DNA of 64,000 nucleotides, taken from Cyclobacteriaceae bacterium (lineage in GTDB: Bacteria > Bacteroidota > Bacteroidia > Cytophagales > Cyclobacteriaceae). Made by a program: the position numbers and the translations under genes. The stretch spans positions 186,001 through 250,000 of the forward strand of contig JAEUTZ010000025.1 of the NCBI GenBank assembly GCA_016787725.1, given 5' to 3'. The notes below the pieces were generated by a model, which did no database searches, was not told the origin of the DNA, and saw nothing but the letters and a program-made list of their open reading frames with translations. Positions 34,677 to 43,898 of this stretch are shown in pieces. Position 1 is the stretch's first letter. Every line of letters begins with the position of its first letter.

Positions 34677-35284
34677 AATAGAGTTATTTTATTTCGTGCT
34701 TGTTTTACCAGCCCTTCATTTTCCAGCAGTTTCATCACTCGGGAGACGGCCTCGCGGGCTGTTCCCAATTCATCGGCCAGTTGTTGGTGGGTAATCTTTA
34801 TTTCTTTGGATTGGTACAATTCGGACTTCTGTTTTAGTAACTGTAATAAACGCGTATCCAGCTTTTGAAATGCAATGGCATTGACTGCCGATAAGAGTTC
34901 TTCAAAACGTTTGTGGTATAGCCTGAAAATGAAGTCTGACCATTCCGGAAATTTCTTTACCCATTCACTGGCTTTTTCAACCGGGATAAAAAGTACCTCG
35001 GCATCTTCTTCCACAATGGCCTTAACTTTGCTGGTTTCGTTGTGAATGCCACCCAAAAAAGACATAATGCAACTTTCGCCAGGAGTGATATAATACAGCA
35101 ATATTTCGTGCCCTTGCGGATCGGTACGCATTACTTTTAAACTTCCGTTCAACACCAAAGGGATTGCCTTGATGTAGCTATCCTCCTGTTGGATGACGGA
35201 ACCGGAAGGAAATTTTTTTAACTGACCGTATTGAGATACTTCTTCCTTTAGTAAGGATTGAAATAAAGAGTCGGTGGCAGACAT
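34673..35284 (-). CDS. Crp/Fnr-family transcriptional regulator
   Basis: A 203-residue regulator: a cNMP-binding-type beta barrel (about 15-125, PSGSVIQQEDSYIKAIPLVL, LLYYITPGESCIMSFLGG) and a C-terminal winged helix (about 145-203, HQQLADELGTAREAVSRVMKLL). There is no Fe-S cysteine cluster of classical FNR. The recognition helix (REAVSR) is the kind that reads GTGA half-sites. It precedes the rhodanese operon and probably controls it through the palindrome at 34663-34676. Confidence 0.93.
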   Translation of the reverse strand: MSATDSLFQSLLKEEVSQYGQLKKFPSGSVIQQEDSYIKAIPLVLNGSLKVMRTDPQGHEILLYYITPGESCIMSFLGGIHNETSKVKAIVEEDAEVLFIPVEKASEWVKKFPEWSDFIFRLYHKRFEELLSAVNAIAFQKLDTRLLQLLKQKSELYQSKEIKITHQQLADELGTAREAVSRVMKLLENEGLVKQARNKITLL

Positions 35285-35294
35285 TTACTTTGCA

Positions 35295-35840
35295 TTAAGA
35301 AAGCAAGAATAGGAAAATTAAAGGAAAGATGATCCCAACGGCTGCCAATTTCCAGCCTCGGCCCCAAAAACTGTATTCTCCCTTTTGAATAAACATGCCT
35401 GTACCGGCAATCACCAACATGGCTACGCCAAAGATGTCGGAGTAGTAAATCCACCACTTGCTTGTGTCTATATGCAATTTGGTCATCTGTCCTAAAATAG
35501 GGGTGGTGCGATAGGTCTCAATTTTTCCTTTTCCGGTGGTGAGGTCCACCTGCACATCATTATTTGCATACGAGATCCGCAATTGATTTCCATCCACCGA
35601 AAACCTCCGCACGTTGTCATCAATCTTATATTTTTCAGTAATGGCAGCAACAAATCGGTCATTAACAGAATCTTTCATCATATCCACCGGTAATTGGATT
35701 TCCTGTTTGTTGTACGTATACCGTCTCGGGTGCCATACCTGGCGATGATTAAGAAAAATGCCGGAGAAAGAAAAAGCAATAATGAGTCCTAAATAAAAGT
35801 AAGCAATGTCGCGGTGCGTGTTGCGGGCAGTAAGTTTCAT
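35295..35840 (-). CDS. PepSY-associated TM helix protein
   Basis: A 181-residue membrane protein: an N-terminal TM after HRDIAYFYLGLIIAFSFSGIFLN, a long periplasmic part with a PepSY-like FVAAITEKYKIDDNVRRFSVDGNQLRISY segment (quoted in part), and two more TM helices (about 138-155 and 163-180). Such proteins are often iron-uptake or sulfite/respiration-linked membrane partners. It lies 10 bases upstream of the Crp/Fnr gene on the same strand, so the two may be co-transcribed. Confidence 0.82.
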   Translation of the reverse strand: MKLTARNTHRDIAYFYLGLIIAFSFSGIFLNHRQVWHPRRYTYNKQEIQLPVDMMKDSVNDRFVAAITEKYKIDDNVRRFSVDGNQLRISYANNDVQVDLTTGKGKIETYRTTPILGQMTKLHIDTSKWWIYYSDIFGVAMLVIAGTGMFIQKGEYSFWGRGWKLAAVGIIFPLIFLFLLS

Positions 35841-35857
35841 AGAGTAATTAAATCAGA

Positions 35858-36475
35858 TTATTTCTTTTTGTAGCTGATCATGATACCGGCTCGGCTGGTA
35901 CGATCAATAGTGGTGGTAAACTGGGGATGGTTCTTCACATAGTTCATGAAATCACTATCGGCCTGGCCATCGGCAACGTTATGGGTCGTGTAGCAACCGC
36001 CCGCTTTTAGCTTGGCCTCAAGGTCTACAAAGTATTGTTTGTACCAATCTTTGTCTGCATCGGAGAAGACAAAGTCATACGGGCCAGGTAATTGGTTCAC
36101 CAATTGATGGGCATTTCCCAAGCGAGCGTCCACAAAGGCAGATAGTCCCGCCTCCTCCAGATTTTTGAGGGCTTGCGCATGCCTCCTTTCATTCAGTTCC
36201 AGGGTAATCACTTTGCCTCCGGTTTTACTCATGGCCCAGGCCAACCAAATGGTGGAGTGGCCCGTGGAGGTACCAATTTCGAGTGCCGATGTATATCCGT
36301 TTTTTACGATTAGGTCATGCAAGATCTTGCCATCTTCATACGGAACATTCATATCGCGCCATTCACCCCGGTGTTCCTTAAGAAATTTTTCTACCCGGGC
36401 ATCCAAGGCGGGATTGTTTTGCGCTCTAACCCAAATCGAGCAGAGGAGAAGGACGAAGAGTAAGGTGGCTTTCAT
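35858..36475 (-). CDS. Secreted class I SAM O-methyltransferase
   Basis: A 205-residue methyltransferase with an N-terminal signal peptide (1-19, ending VRAQ), unusual for this class. The SAM-binding motif I is ALEIGTSTGHSTIWLA (about 64-79); DFVFSDADKDWYKQYF holds the O-methyltransferase (COMT-like) metal/substrate acid. The signal peptide implies a periplasmic location, where SAM is not expected, so the peptide may instead be a membrane anchor. It lies 17 bases before the PepSY gene. Confidence 0.87.
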   Translation of the reverse strand: MKATLLFVLLLCSIWVRAQNNPALDARVEKFLKEHRGEWRDMNVPYEDGKILHDLIVKNGYTSALEIGTSTGHSTIWLAWAMSKTGGKVITLELNERRHAQALKNLEEAGLSAFVDARLGNAHQLVNQLPGPYDFVFSDADKDWYKQYFVDLEAKLKAGGCYTTHNVADGQADSDFMNYVKNHPQFTTTIDRTSRAGIMISYKKK

Positions 36476-36543
36476 ATTGACCTTCGTTTAAGCTTCACGT
36501 TAGACACTCAGATGACTATGCTTATTCCCCGGGCACTTAGGAT

Positions 36544-37875
36544 TTAGCGTCCAAATGGATTTAGGGCATTTAAGGCGCGCTTACCCCCACCCATCTTATT
36601 CATGGTTTTCATCAGCTTGCGCATGTCTTCAAATTGCTTCAGTAACTGGTTCACCTGTTGGATGCTGGTTCCACTTCCTTTGGCAATACGGGTTTTGCGA
36701 CTGGCATTGATTTTATCCGGATTCTCGCGTTCCTCCAGCGTCATCGAACGAATGATGGCCTCAATCGGCTTGAAGGAATCATCATCAATATCCACCCCTT
36801 TCATCGCCTTTCCCATGCCCGGAATCATTCCAAGCAAGTCCTTCATGTTACCCATCTTTTTGATTTGCTCAAGTTGCGACAGAAAGTCGTTGAAGTCGAA
36901 CTGATTCTTCCGCATCTTCGCATTCAGCCTGCGGGCCTCTTCTTCGTCAAAGGTTTGCTGGGCCTTTTCAACCAAACTTACCACATCGCCCATACCTAAA
37001 ATCCGGCTCGCCATCCGGTCAGGGTAAAAGCGATCAATGGCCTCCATCTTTTCACCTGAGCTGATGAACTTGATTGGCTTATCAACTACTCTTCGTATCG
37101 AAAGGGCTGCACCCCCGCGTGTGTCACCGTCTAATTTTGTAAGCACGACACCATTGAAATTTAACCGGTCGTTGAAAGCCTTGGCGGTATTCACCGCATC
37201 CTGGCCGGTCATGGAATCGACCACAAACAAGGTTTCAGCAGGTTTTAGTGCATCTTTAATACTAGCGATTTCATTCATCATCGCTTCATCCACCGCTAAT
37301 CGCCCGGCTGTATCGACAATTACAATGCGATGATTGTTTTTACGGGCATGTTCAATAGCCGCTTTAGCAATCTTTATTGCATCCTTGTTTTCGGGCTCTG
37401 CATAGACCTCAACCCCGATCTGCTCGCCCAGAACCTTTAGCTGGTCAATAGCAGCCGGCCGATAAATGTCGCATGCAGTCAGTAGTACTTGCCGGCCCTG
37501 GCGTTTCAGGTAATTGGCCAGCTTTCCAGAAAATGTTGTCTTACCGGAACCTTGTAATCCGGCAATCAAGATAACTGCAGGACTCCCTTCAATTTTAATA
37601 TCTTCACTTTCCCCTCCCATTAACTGGGTCAACTCATCGTTTGTGATTTTCGTGAGCAGCTGGCCCGGAGAAATGGCGGTGAGCACGTTTTGGCCCAGGG
37701 CTTTTTCCTTAATATCATCCGTCACCTCTTTGGCCACCTTATAATTAACGTCCGCATCGATCAGCGCTTTGCGGATTTCCTTAACGGTGGTAGCGATGTT
37801 AATTTCCGTAATCCTGCCCTGGCCTTTCAGGGTTTGAAAGGCCTTTTCCAGCTTAATGCTTAAACTATCGAACAT
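36544..37875 (-). CDS. ffh: Signal recognition particle protein Ffh
   Basis: The GTPase subunit of the bacterial SRP that delivers membrane proteins. The N domain (1-90) is followed by the G domain with GLQGSGKTT (106-114), DTAGR, TKLDGDTRGG and a Gly-rich GMGDVVSL, then the methionine-rich M domain (about 305-443: MRKNQFDFNDFLSQ, MLK-like helices and SGTSIQQVNQLLKQF). At 443 residues it is the standard length. A -7 box TAACTTTG lies at 37899-37906. Confidence 0.97.
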   Translation of the reverse strand: MFDSLSIKLEKAFQTLKGQGRITEINIATTVKEIRKALIDADVNYKVAKEVTDDIKEKALGQNVLTAISPGQLLTKITNDELTQLMGGESEDIKIEGSPAVILIAGLQGSGKTTFSGKLANYLKRQGRQVLLTACDIYRPAAIDQLKVLGEQIGVEVYAEPENKDAIKIAKAAIEHARKNNHRIVIVDTAGRLAVDEAMMNEIASIKDALKPAETLFVVDSMTGQDAVNTAKAFNDRLNFNGVVLTKLDGDTRGGAALSIRRVVDKPIKFISSGEKMEAIDRFYPDRMASRILGMGDVVSLVEKAQQTFDEEEARRLNAKMRKNQFDFNDFLSQLEQIKKMGNMKDLLGMIPGMGKAMKGVDIDDDSFKPIEAIIRSMTLEERENPDKINASRKTRIAKGSGTSIQQVNQLLKQFEDMRKLMKTMNKMGGGKRALNALNPFGR

Positions 37876-37898
37876 GTTCTGATTTATTTAAAGGGTCA

Positions 37899-37906
37899 CA
37901 AAGTTA
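37899..37906 (-). promoter_or_regulatory. Bacteroidetes -7 promoter box for ffh
   Basis: Minus-strand TAACTTTG matches TAnnTTTG exactly and lies 24 bases upstream of the ffh start codon. No clear -33 TTTG was found at the usual distance. Confidence 0.45.
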
Positions 37907-37942
37907 ATGGGTTAATTGTATTGGGGAAAATGATTTCCAGCG

Positions 37943-38170
37943 CTATTTCCCGGCCTCAAAACCCGGCAAGGTTAACTCGACTACAATCAGATTCTTGTTG
38001 AAATTGGAGTAGATCAATTTTACCAAATCTTTATTTTGCAGATTGTTCGCAAATTCAAAGGCTTTATCAAAATCTTCAATAGTGTAGCCAAGAGGCTCCA
38101 CAACATTACCCATACCACCCATTTTCACAAGCTGTTGCAGAACATATCGTTCGGTTTCCGATAAAGCCAT
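37943..38170 (-). CDS. Hypothetical protein (75 aa)
   Basis: No family recognised. It is predicted mostly helical (LSETERYVLQQLVKMGG, IEDFDKAFEFANNLQ) with a terminal beta strand (KNLIVVELTLPGF). No TM or signal peptide. It is divergent from the AraC-type regulator and upstream of ffh on the same strand, with a 67-base gap. Confidence 0.6.
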   Translation of the reverse strand: MALSETERYVLQQLVKMGGMGNVVEPLGYTIEDFDKAFEFANNLQNKDLVKLIYSNFNKNLIVVELTLPGFEAGK

Positions 38171-38225
38171 AGGTTATTAATTGGGAGGTGAAGGTAGTTT
38201 TTTTAATTTTCTTTGTGCCCGAGGT

Positions 38226-39029
38226 ATGAAATATCAACGGATCTCCCCAGTACCCAACATCAGTAAGCTGATTGATTGCTATTGGCACGCGGAAAGCGAC
38301 AGTGTAATTCCTGAAAAGAAGAAAATAATACCGGATGGTTTCACCGAGATTATTTTTCACTATCGCGATCCCTACCGCATCAACCTGTCAGGACGCTGGC
38401 AAAAGCAAGGGAAATGCCTGCTGGCAGGTCAGATTCGAAAGTTCTTTTACCTGGAAAATACAGGGGCATCCGGAATGTTCGGCATCAAGTTTCGTCCGGC
38501 CGCATTGACGAATCTCTTCGGATTAAAAATGATTGAGCTTACAGATCGGGTGGTGCCGTTGCAGACGATTGTGGGTAAACTTTATCGGGGAATGGAAGCG
38601 GCTGTGCAAAGCCAAATACCTATCGAGGATTTCGTTCCGATGCTGAATCAGTTTTTTTCTGAACGGTTGACCTATATGACAATAAATGAAAAGATCGAGC
38701 AGTCAATCAACCTGATCTTTAGCCGAAAGGGCGATGTGACTGTTGCAGAGTTAACGGATCTCGTACACATAACAGAACGTCAATTGCAGCGATTGTTCAA
38801 TCACTTTGTAGGTCTTTCACCAAAATTCTATTGTCGAATCATCCGCTTCAACCATATTTTTAGCCTGATGGAACAACCCGACTCCTCCTGGGTGGAGGTT
38901 GCCTTGCACTCCGGTTATTATGATCAGGCCCATTTCATTCGAAACTTCCAGTCGTTCACAGGCGAAGATCCCTCTGCTTATTTGTTTGAGGAGCAATCCC
39001 TGGCTAATTTTTTTATGAAGCGAAAATGA
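38226..39029 (+). CDS. AraC-family transcriptional regulator
   Basis: The ATG at 38226, five bases after GAGG, is the better start (267 residues, MKYQRISPV). A longer frame to 38181 would add 15 unlikely residues. The N-terminal domain (DCYWHAESD, GFTEIIFHYRDPYRI, FGIKFRPAALTNLFG) resembles DUF6597-type sensor domains. The C-terminal AraC HTH covers about 170-255 (VTVAELTDLVHITERQLQRLFNHFVG and SGYYDQAHFIRNFQSFTGEDPSAY). It precedes a DUF6265 secreted protein, a probable target or partner. Confidence 0.93.
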   Translation: MKYQRISPVPNISKLIDCYWHAESDSVIPEKKKIIPDGFTEIIFHYRDPYRINLSGRWQKQGKCLLAGQIRKFFYLENTGASGMFGIKFRPAALTNLFGLKMIELTDRVVPLQTIVGKLYRGMEAAVQSQIPIEDFVPMLNQFFSERLTYMTINEKIEQSINLIFSRKGDVTVAELTDLVHITERQLQRLFNHFVGLSPKFYCRIIRFNHIFSLMEQPDSSWVEVALHSGYYDQAHFIRNFQSFTGEDPSAYLFEEQSLANFFMKRK

Positions 39030-39088
39030 TGTCGGGTTTATACAATACCTGATGCTTATTCAGGATGTACATTTAAAAAAAATCAACC

Positions 39089-39541
39089 ATGAAACACATC
39101 ATACTGATCATTCTCTTTTCGGTATTTCTTTTGGAAGGATATGCCCAGGACACCACCGCGGAGATAAACAAACTCTCCTGGCTTACGGGAACCTGGAACC
39201 GGACCAATGCTAAAGCGGGCCGAACGGCTCATGAGCGATGGATTAAAAAAGACCAACTATTACTGGGGTGGGGGGTACGTATAAATGGCAGCGATACAAC
39301 CTTTGTGGAGAAATTGAAAATCATCGAGCAAGACAAGGCACTCTATTACGTAGCCGATGTTCCAGAGAATAAATCGTCTGTCTATTTTAAGATTACTGAA
39401 ATCACGCGTAGCGGGTTTGTTTGTGAGAATCCAGAACATGATTTTCCAAAGAAGATTACCTATCAATTAGAGGGCACAAAATTAAAGGCAACGATTTCAG
39501 GCAACGGAAAGTCGGTCGACTATTTTTTTGAGAAGCAGTAA
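39089..39541 (+). CDS. DUF6265-type secreted protein
   Basis: A 150-residue secreted protein with signal peptide (1-19, ending GYAQ) and a lipocalin-like or calycin fold: LSWLTGTWNRTNAKAGRTAHE, LLGWGVRINGSDTTFVEKLKI, YYVADVPENKSSVYFKITEI, GFVCENPEHDFPKKITYQL. (Quoted in separate pieces.) These motifs match the DUF6265 family of Bacteroidota. Ligand unknown. It lies 59 bases after the AraC-type regulator on the same strand. Confidence 0.87.
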   Translation: MKHIILIILFSVFLLEGYAQDTTAEINKLSWLTGTWNRTNAKAGRTAHERWIKKDQLLLGWGVRINGSDTTFVEKLKIIEQDKALYYVADVPENKSSVYFKITEITRSGFVCENPEHDFPKKITYQLEGTKLKATISGNGKSVDYFFEKQ

Positions 39542-39550
39542 TCAGGTTTT

Positions 39551-40684
39551 TTACTCAGTGCGATACTCATTCAGGTTTAGTTCTTCCTGAATTCGTTGCT
39601 GAATCAAGTTAACCGGGTGGGCCATGGCTTCGGTAGGCGTAGTTTCCTTGTTTACGAGACTGATCACGTGCGACAAGTGCAACCTTTTGATTTGGTCAGC
39701 AGATAATTCATTTTTTCCAACCAGGGCAATGATAGGTTTGTGATGGTGGTTAGCCAGTGCGGCAATACCGGCTACAACTTTACCGGCAAGGGTTTGTTCA
39801 TCCATCTTCCCTTCTCCGGTTATAACAAGGTTCGCCTGCATGATGTGCTCCGGTACTTTAAGTTTATCCATGATGTATTCGATCCCGCGTTGGAAGCGGG
39901 CCCTCAAAAATACTTTTGCTCCCGCGCCCAATCCCCCGGCCGCACCGGCCCCCGGAAACTCCAACGACACGCCGGTTTCTTTTTCTACAACGCTGGCAAA
40001 ATTTTGCAATCCCAGATCCAACGCTTGCACCATGGCTTGATCGGCACCTTTCTGGGGAGCGTAAATATAGGCTGCCCCATCCATTCCTGTAAGTGGATTA
40101 ATGACATCGCACAAAACCAATATTTCCGTATTTTTTAATTTCAGTTTCAAAGAGCCCTCGTCAATCACATGGAGATGAACCAGGCTTTCGCCAATTGGAG
40201 GAAGTTCCTTTCCGGATTTATCAAGGAATTTAACACCAAGCGCAGCAGCCATGCCCATCCCGGCATCATTGGTAGCACTTCCCCCAATCGCCAGTACAAT
40301 CTTCCGCGCACCCCGATCGATTGCGTTTGCAATTAATTCGCCCGTACCATAGGTTGAAGTTTTCAAAGGATTACGTTCATCTGGTGAGAGAAGTTGTAAA
40401 CCGGATGCCTGAGACATTTCAATAAAGGCGGTTGACCTGTCACCCGAAATACCATACCCAGCTTGAATTTTTCGGAACAATGGATCATAGACGGACGTGG
40501 TTACCCATGTTCCGTGAGTATGCGCAGTAAGCAGGGAAGCAGTTCCTTCCCCTCCATCCGCCATGGGGATTGTTTTGATTATGAGAGAAGCATCTAGTTT
40601 TAATAATCCTGACCGTATGACTTCGCACACCTCTTCTGCTGTTAGTGAACCCTTGAACTTATCCGATGCGATGAGAATATTCAC
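39551..40684 (-). CDS. Glycerate kinase (GlxK/GarK-type)
   Basis: A 377-residue glycerate 2-kinase of the GlxK type: IASDKFKGSLTAEEVCEVI at the N-terminus, MADGGEGTASLL, AIGGSATNDAGMGMAAALGVKF, LCDVINPLTGMDGAAY, FPGAGAAGGLGAGA and VITGEGKMDEQTLAGK. It phosphorylates glycerate so that it can enter glycolysis. Its start overlaps the GntP permease gene by four bases, so the two form a glycerate (or related sugar-acid) uptake and use pair. Confidence 0.95.
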   Translation of the reverse strand: MNILIASDKFKGSLTAEEVCEVIRSGLLKLDASLIIKTIPMADGGEGTASLLTAHTHGTWVTTSVYDPLFRKIQAGYGISGDRSTAFIEMSQASGLQLLSPDERNPLKTSTYGTGELIANAIDRGARKIVLAIGGSATNDAGMGMAAALGVKFLDKSGKELPPIGESLVHLHVIDEGSLKLKLKNTEILVLCDVINPLTGMDGAAYIYAPQKGADQAMVQALDLGLQNFASVVEKETGVSLEFPGAGAAGGLGAGAKVFLRARFQRGIEYIMDKLKVPEHIMQANLVITGEGKMDEQTLAGKVVAGIAALANHHHKPIIALVGKNELSADQIKRLHLSHVISLVNKETTPTEAMAHPVNLIQQRIQEELNLNEYRTE

Positions 40685-42000
40685 AACAGGGACAGAAGTA
40701 AAATGGAGGTTAGCAATGCAGTTAACCCTTGCGCCAGGGTGATGACCGTATAGCTACGATAAGCAATGCGTTCGTGAATGCCACTGAATTGAGAAACAAC
40801 CCAGAAGTACGAATCGTTGGCATGGGAAACCGTCATGGCGCCTCCACCAATTGCGACCATCAACGTGGCCAACGCCACCGGGGAATCAAATCCGGCACTG
40901 GGTGCAAGCGGTGCCAATAACGAACTGGTGATAATGATTGCCGAGGTGGAAGAGCCCTGGGCTGTTTTCAGGACGGCCGCTAATGAGAAACCGACCAGTA
41001 AGAAGGCAACTCCAGCAGACTGTGAGTCAGAGAGGTACTCTTTTAGAATAAGATCGACACCGCTGGATTTAATAACGCTGCCAAATGCACCTCCGGCACC
41101 TGTAATAAGCAAAATGAGGCCGGCATCCTTCAAAGCTTCTGCGATCCATCCTGGCCATTCTTGTTTTTGTTTTCCTTTAATTAAGAAAAATGCAAAGAGG
41201 AGTCCAATCAAAAGTGCAAGGACAGGATTTCCGATGATTTGAAATAGCGTTGCCTGTGATTGTAAGCTGTTGAAGAACGTGGGTAAAGATCCGCAGGCAA
41301 TCAGAAGAATCGGAAGCAGGAGGGGTAGTAAACACAGCAGCAGGGTGTGATTTTTTTGATCCATCGATTGAATGTCAGCCAAGGTTACGGGAATATTCAC
41401 GCCCAATTTTTTGGCTAAAAAGTAAGCCACAGTCGCTACCGGTATGGCTGACAACAATCCGATGAGTATTACCAGGCCCAGGTGCGAAGAGATGCCCAGA
41501 TTGGCAGCAGCCGCCAGCGGACCCGGTGTTGGTGGTACCAGCGTGTGTGTTGCATAGAGGCCGGATGAAAGTGCCAGCGAAAGTTGAGCGGAGGTACCCG
41601 ATGCTGAAGCGATGGAGGGTACCAATCGCGATAGAATGATAAATCCGGAGTCACAAAACACAGGAATGCCCACCACCACGCCAATCAGCGACATGGCCAA
41701 TACCGTGCGTTTCGGGCCAAAGGATTTCACAATTGAATTGCCAAGGGTTGCCATGGCTCCGGTTTTTTCCATCACAATGCCTAAACAAGAACCGATCGCC
41801 ACCAGAAAGCCGATTTGTTGCAGCATGAGTCCAAACCCGGATTGCATCTCGCTGAATGTTTTAAGAATTGGATTCCCTTGTAAGGTTCCAAAAACTAAAG
41901 CTGCCAGAAGTAAGGAGAAGAACGGGTGAAGTTTGAAATACCGGCCCACTCCAATCAGGGCCAAAATGGAGAACAGAAGCGATAGGCTGATTTGTACCAT
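40681..42000 (-). CDS. GntP-family permease
   Basis: A 439-residue transporter with about 12 hydrophobic helices. Characteristic segments are CDSGFIILSRLVPSIA, HTLVPPTPGPLAAAANLGI, GAGGAFGSVIKSSGVD and GGGAMTVSHANDSYFWVVSQFS. GntP proteins import gluconate and related acids; the overlapping glycerate kinase suggests that here the substrate is glycerate or a close relative. It starts three bases after moeA on the same strand. Confidence 0.94.
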   Translation of the reverse strand: MVQISLSLLFSILALIGVGRYFKLHPFFSLLLAALVFGTLQGNPILKTFSEMQSGFGLMLQQIGFLVAIGSCLGIVMEKTGAMATLGNSIVKSFGPKRTVLAMSLIGVVVGIPVFCDSGFIILSRLVPSIASASGTSAQLSLALSSGLYATHTLVPPTPGPLAAAANLGISSHLGLVILIGLLSAIPVATVAYFLAKKLGVNIPVTLADIQSMDQKNHTLLLCLLPLLLPILLIACGSLPTFFNSLQSQATLFQIIGNPVLALLIGLLFAFFLIKGKQKQEWPGWIAEALKDAGLILLITGAGGAFGSVIKSSGVDLILKEYLSDSQSAGVAFLLVGFSLAAVLKTAQGSSTSAIIITSSLLAPLAPSAGFDSPVALATLMVAIGGGAMTVSHANDSYFWVVSQFSGIHERIAYRSYTVITLAQGLTALLTSILLLSLL

Positions 42001-42003
42001 AGA

Positions 42004-43194
42004 CTAATGGCGAAAAGGAAAATAATTGAATACCTCACCCGCTTTGAAATCAGTTCTTTCCGGTGGTAGTTCTAGAAATCCATTGGCCGCTTTCAGGTTG
42101 GCGAAATCTCCGGAGCCGCCCCCCGCTTGCGGATAGGCTAAAAGCTGCCCCTTTTCATTGGTTACTTCTACCTGAAGAAAATAGGTGAGTGGTGGCTTGA
42201 ATGAAAAATCAACAGCCAGGATGGCGTGCGATGTGCTAAGTTCACCACCCAGGCTTTTAATCAACCAAGGCTTTATGTACCGGTAAAAACACATGTAGGT
42301 AGAAACCGGATTTCCAGGAAGTGCAAACACCACATGCCGGGAGGACGTGCCGAACCACAGGGGTTTACCGGGCCGTTGACTAACCTGATGAAAGCGCTTC
42401 TGGATTCCATTTCGCTCCAACGTTTGTGGAATAAAATCGTATTTCCCTTTGGAAACGCCACCGGAAAAAATGATTAACGAATAGTGCGCAAGAATTTTCT
42501 TTACTTCGGAAGCTAAGGTTTCGGCATCGTCAGGAAGGTGAAATTGATCAGCTGCGCAACCCATTTCGCGCAAAGCAGATTGCAAGGCGTAGCTGTTTGA
42601 TCTTCGAATCTGGTAGGGCAGCGGAATTAAGTCTACCGGCACCAACTCGTCTCCCGTGGAAATGATGGCGGCTTTAGGGAAAGCACTTACTGAAATTTTC
42701 TTTTTGCCAACCGAAGCGAGTAATGCTACTTCCGCGGGTGACAGGGTTATTCCGGGTGCCAGGAGCAGGTCGTTACTCTTTACATCGAACCCTTGTGGAT
42801 GAATGTTTTCACCGTGCACAAGGTTGTCCTTTATAATTTTAGCCAAGCCGCTTTCAATCTCCAGATTCTCATAGGGAATCACGGAATCAGCTCCTTTCGG
42901 AAGCATGGCGCCCGTCATTACTTCGAGGCAATCGGTAGGATTCTGTAGCTGTTTTTGTGGTTCACCGGCTGCCTGAATCCCCGTAATGGTAAATTCCCGC
43001 TGACCCTGGTTCCACTGATTGAATGAGATTGCTATTCCATCCATCGTTACCCGGTGGAAGGGAGGAAAGTCCCGATCGGCTCGTACTTCTTCTTTTAAGA
43101 TTCGTCCGCATGCTTCCTGAATAAAAACTTCCTCCAATCCGGTTTCAACAGAATGGGATAGAATAATGGAGGTCGCCTCTGAAACGCTGATCAT
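42004..43194 (-). CDS. moeA: Molybdopterin molybdotransferase MoeA
   Basis: Inserts molybdate into adenylylated molybdopterin. The 396-residue protein shows EACGRILKEEV, DRDFPPFHRVTMDGIAI, TGAMLPKGADSVIPYEN, STGDELV, the MoCF-like FSGGVSKGKYDF and PGNPVSTYMCFYR, ending in the MoeA C-terminal domain. It diverges from moaC by 31 bases, so both may share the promoter region, and it precedes the GntP/glycerate-kinase pair with a 3-base gap. Confidence 0.96.
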   Translation of the reverse strand: MISVSEATSIILSHSVETGLEEVFIQEACGRILKEEVRADRDFPPFHRVTMDGIAISFNQWNQGQREFTITGIQAAGEPQKQLQNPTDCLEVMTGAMLPKGADSVIPYENLEIESGLAKIIKDNLVHGENIHPQGFDVKSNDLLLAPGITLSPAEVALLASVGKKKISVSAFPKAAIISTGDELVPVDLIPLPYQIRRSNSYALQSALREMGCAADQFHLPDDAETLASEVKKILAHYSLIIFSGGVSKGKYDFIPQTLERNGIQKRFHQVSQRPGKPLWFGTSSRHVVFALPGNPVSTYMCFYRYIKPWLIKSLGGELSTSHAILAVDFSFKPPLTYFLQVEVTNEKGQLLAYPQAGGGSGDFANLKAANGFLELPPERTDFKAGEVFNYFPFRH

Positions 43195-43198
43195 TTGT

Positions 43199-43206
43199 TA
43201 CCTTTG
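43199..43206 (+). promoter_or_regulatory. Bacteroidetes -7 promoter box for moaC
   Basis: TACCTTTG matches TAnnTTTG exactly, 19 bases before the moaC start codon, and lies just upstream of the divergent moeA start. No clear -33 TTTG at the usual distance. Confidence 0.45.
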
Positions 43207-43225
43207 ATGGAGTAGTTCTTTTTCA

Positions 43226-43705
43226 ATGAAGAAACAATTTACGCATATTGACGCCTCTGGCAACCCCCGAATGGTCGATGTATCGGTTAAAAAAATTACC
43301 AGGCGGATAGCCCGGGCCCAGGCCATTGTGTTGTTGGGTAAGGAAATCATGATGCACATGAAGGATGATGAGCTCATTACCAAAAAAGGACCGGTGTTTC
43401 AAACTGCCATCATCGCAGGGGTAATGGCGGCTAAAAAAGTACATGAACTGATTCCATTTTGCCATCCGCTGAACGTGGAGGATTGCCAGATAGTGATTTC
43501 CGTAAAAAAGAAAAAGGTGATCATTACCGCAACGGCTGTCATCACATCCAAAACCGGAGTTGAAATGGAAGCACTAACCGGTGCCACCGTTGCTGCTCTT
43601 ACCGTTTATGATATGTGCAAAGCTTTATCGCACGATATTGTGATTTCTGAAATAATGCTGTTGGAAAAACGCGGTGGAAAGAAGGATTTTGTCCGGAAAG
43701 TGTAA
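43226..43705 (+). CDS. moaC: Cyclic pyranopterin monophosphate synthase MoaC
   Basis: Catalyses the second half of cPMP formation, after MoaA, in molybdenum-cofactor synthesis. The 159-residue protein has the MoaC motifs FTHIDASGNPRMVDVS, IPFCHPLNVEDC, KTGVEMEALTGATVAALTVYDMCKA and the terminal GGKKDF. These include the conserved catalytic His and Lys regions of the hexameric enzyme. Divergent from moeA. Confidence 0.97.
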   Translation: MKKQFTHIDASGNPRMVDVSVKKITRRIARAQAIVLLGKEIMMHMKDDELITKKGPVFQTAIIAGVMAAKKVHELIPFCHPLNVEDCQIVISVKKKKVIITATAVITSKTGVEMEALTGATVAALTVYDMCKALSHDIVISEIMLLEKRGGKKDFVRKV

Positions 43706-43898
43706 AGTTTAGCCCTTCATTATTCGATTTTTTTTCGGGTCTTCAAACTTCATTTACTCACGGTTAACCTTCAATATTTTAACTGTTTATAGATCTCAGG
43801 GTTAACCGATTTGGCAAGTATTTTTTTCAGGAAACGATTGAAATATTACGTCTACCAAATCAATTCACTTTAGCCGAACTTTTTAGAACCAGACCTGT

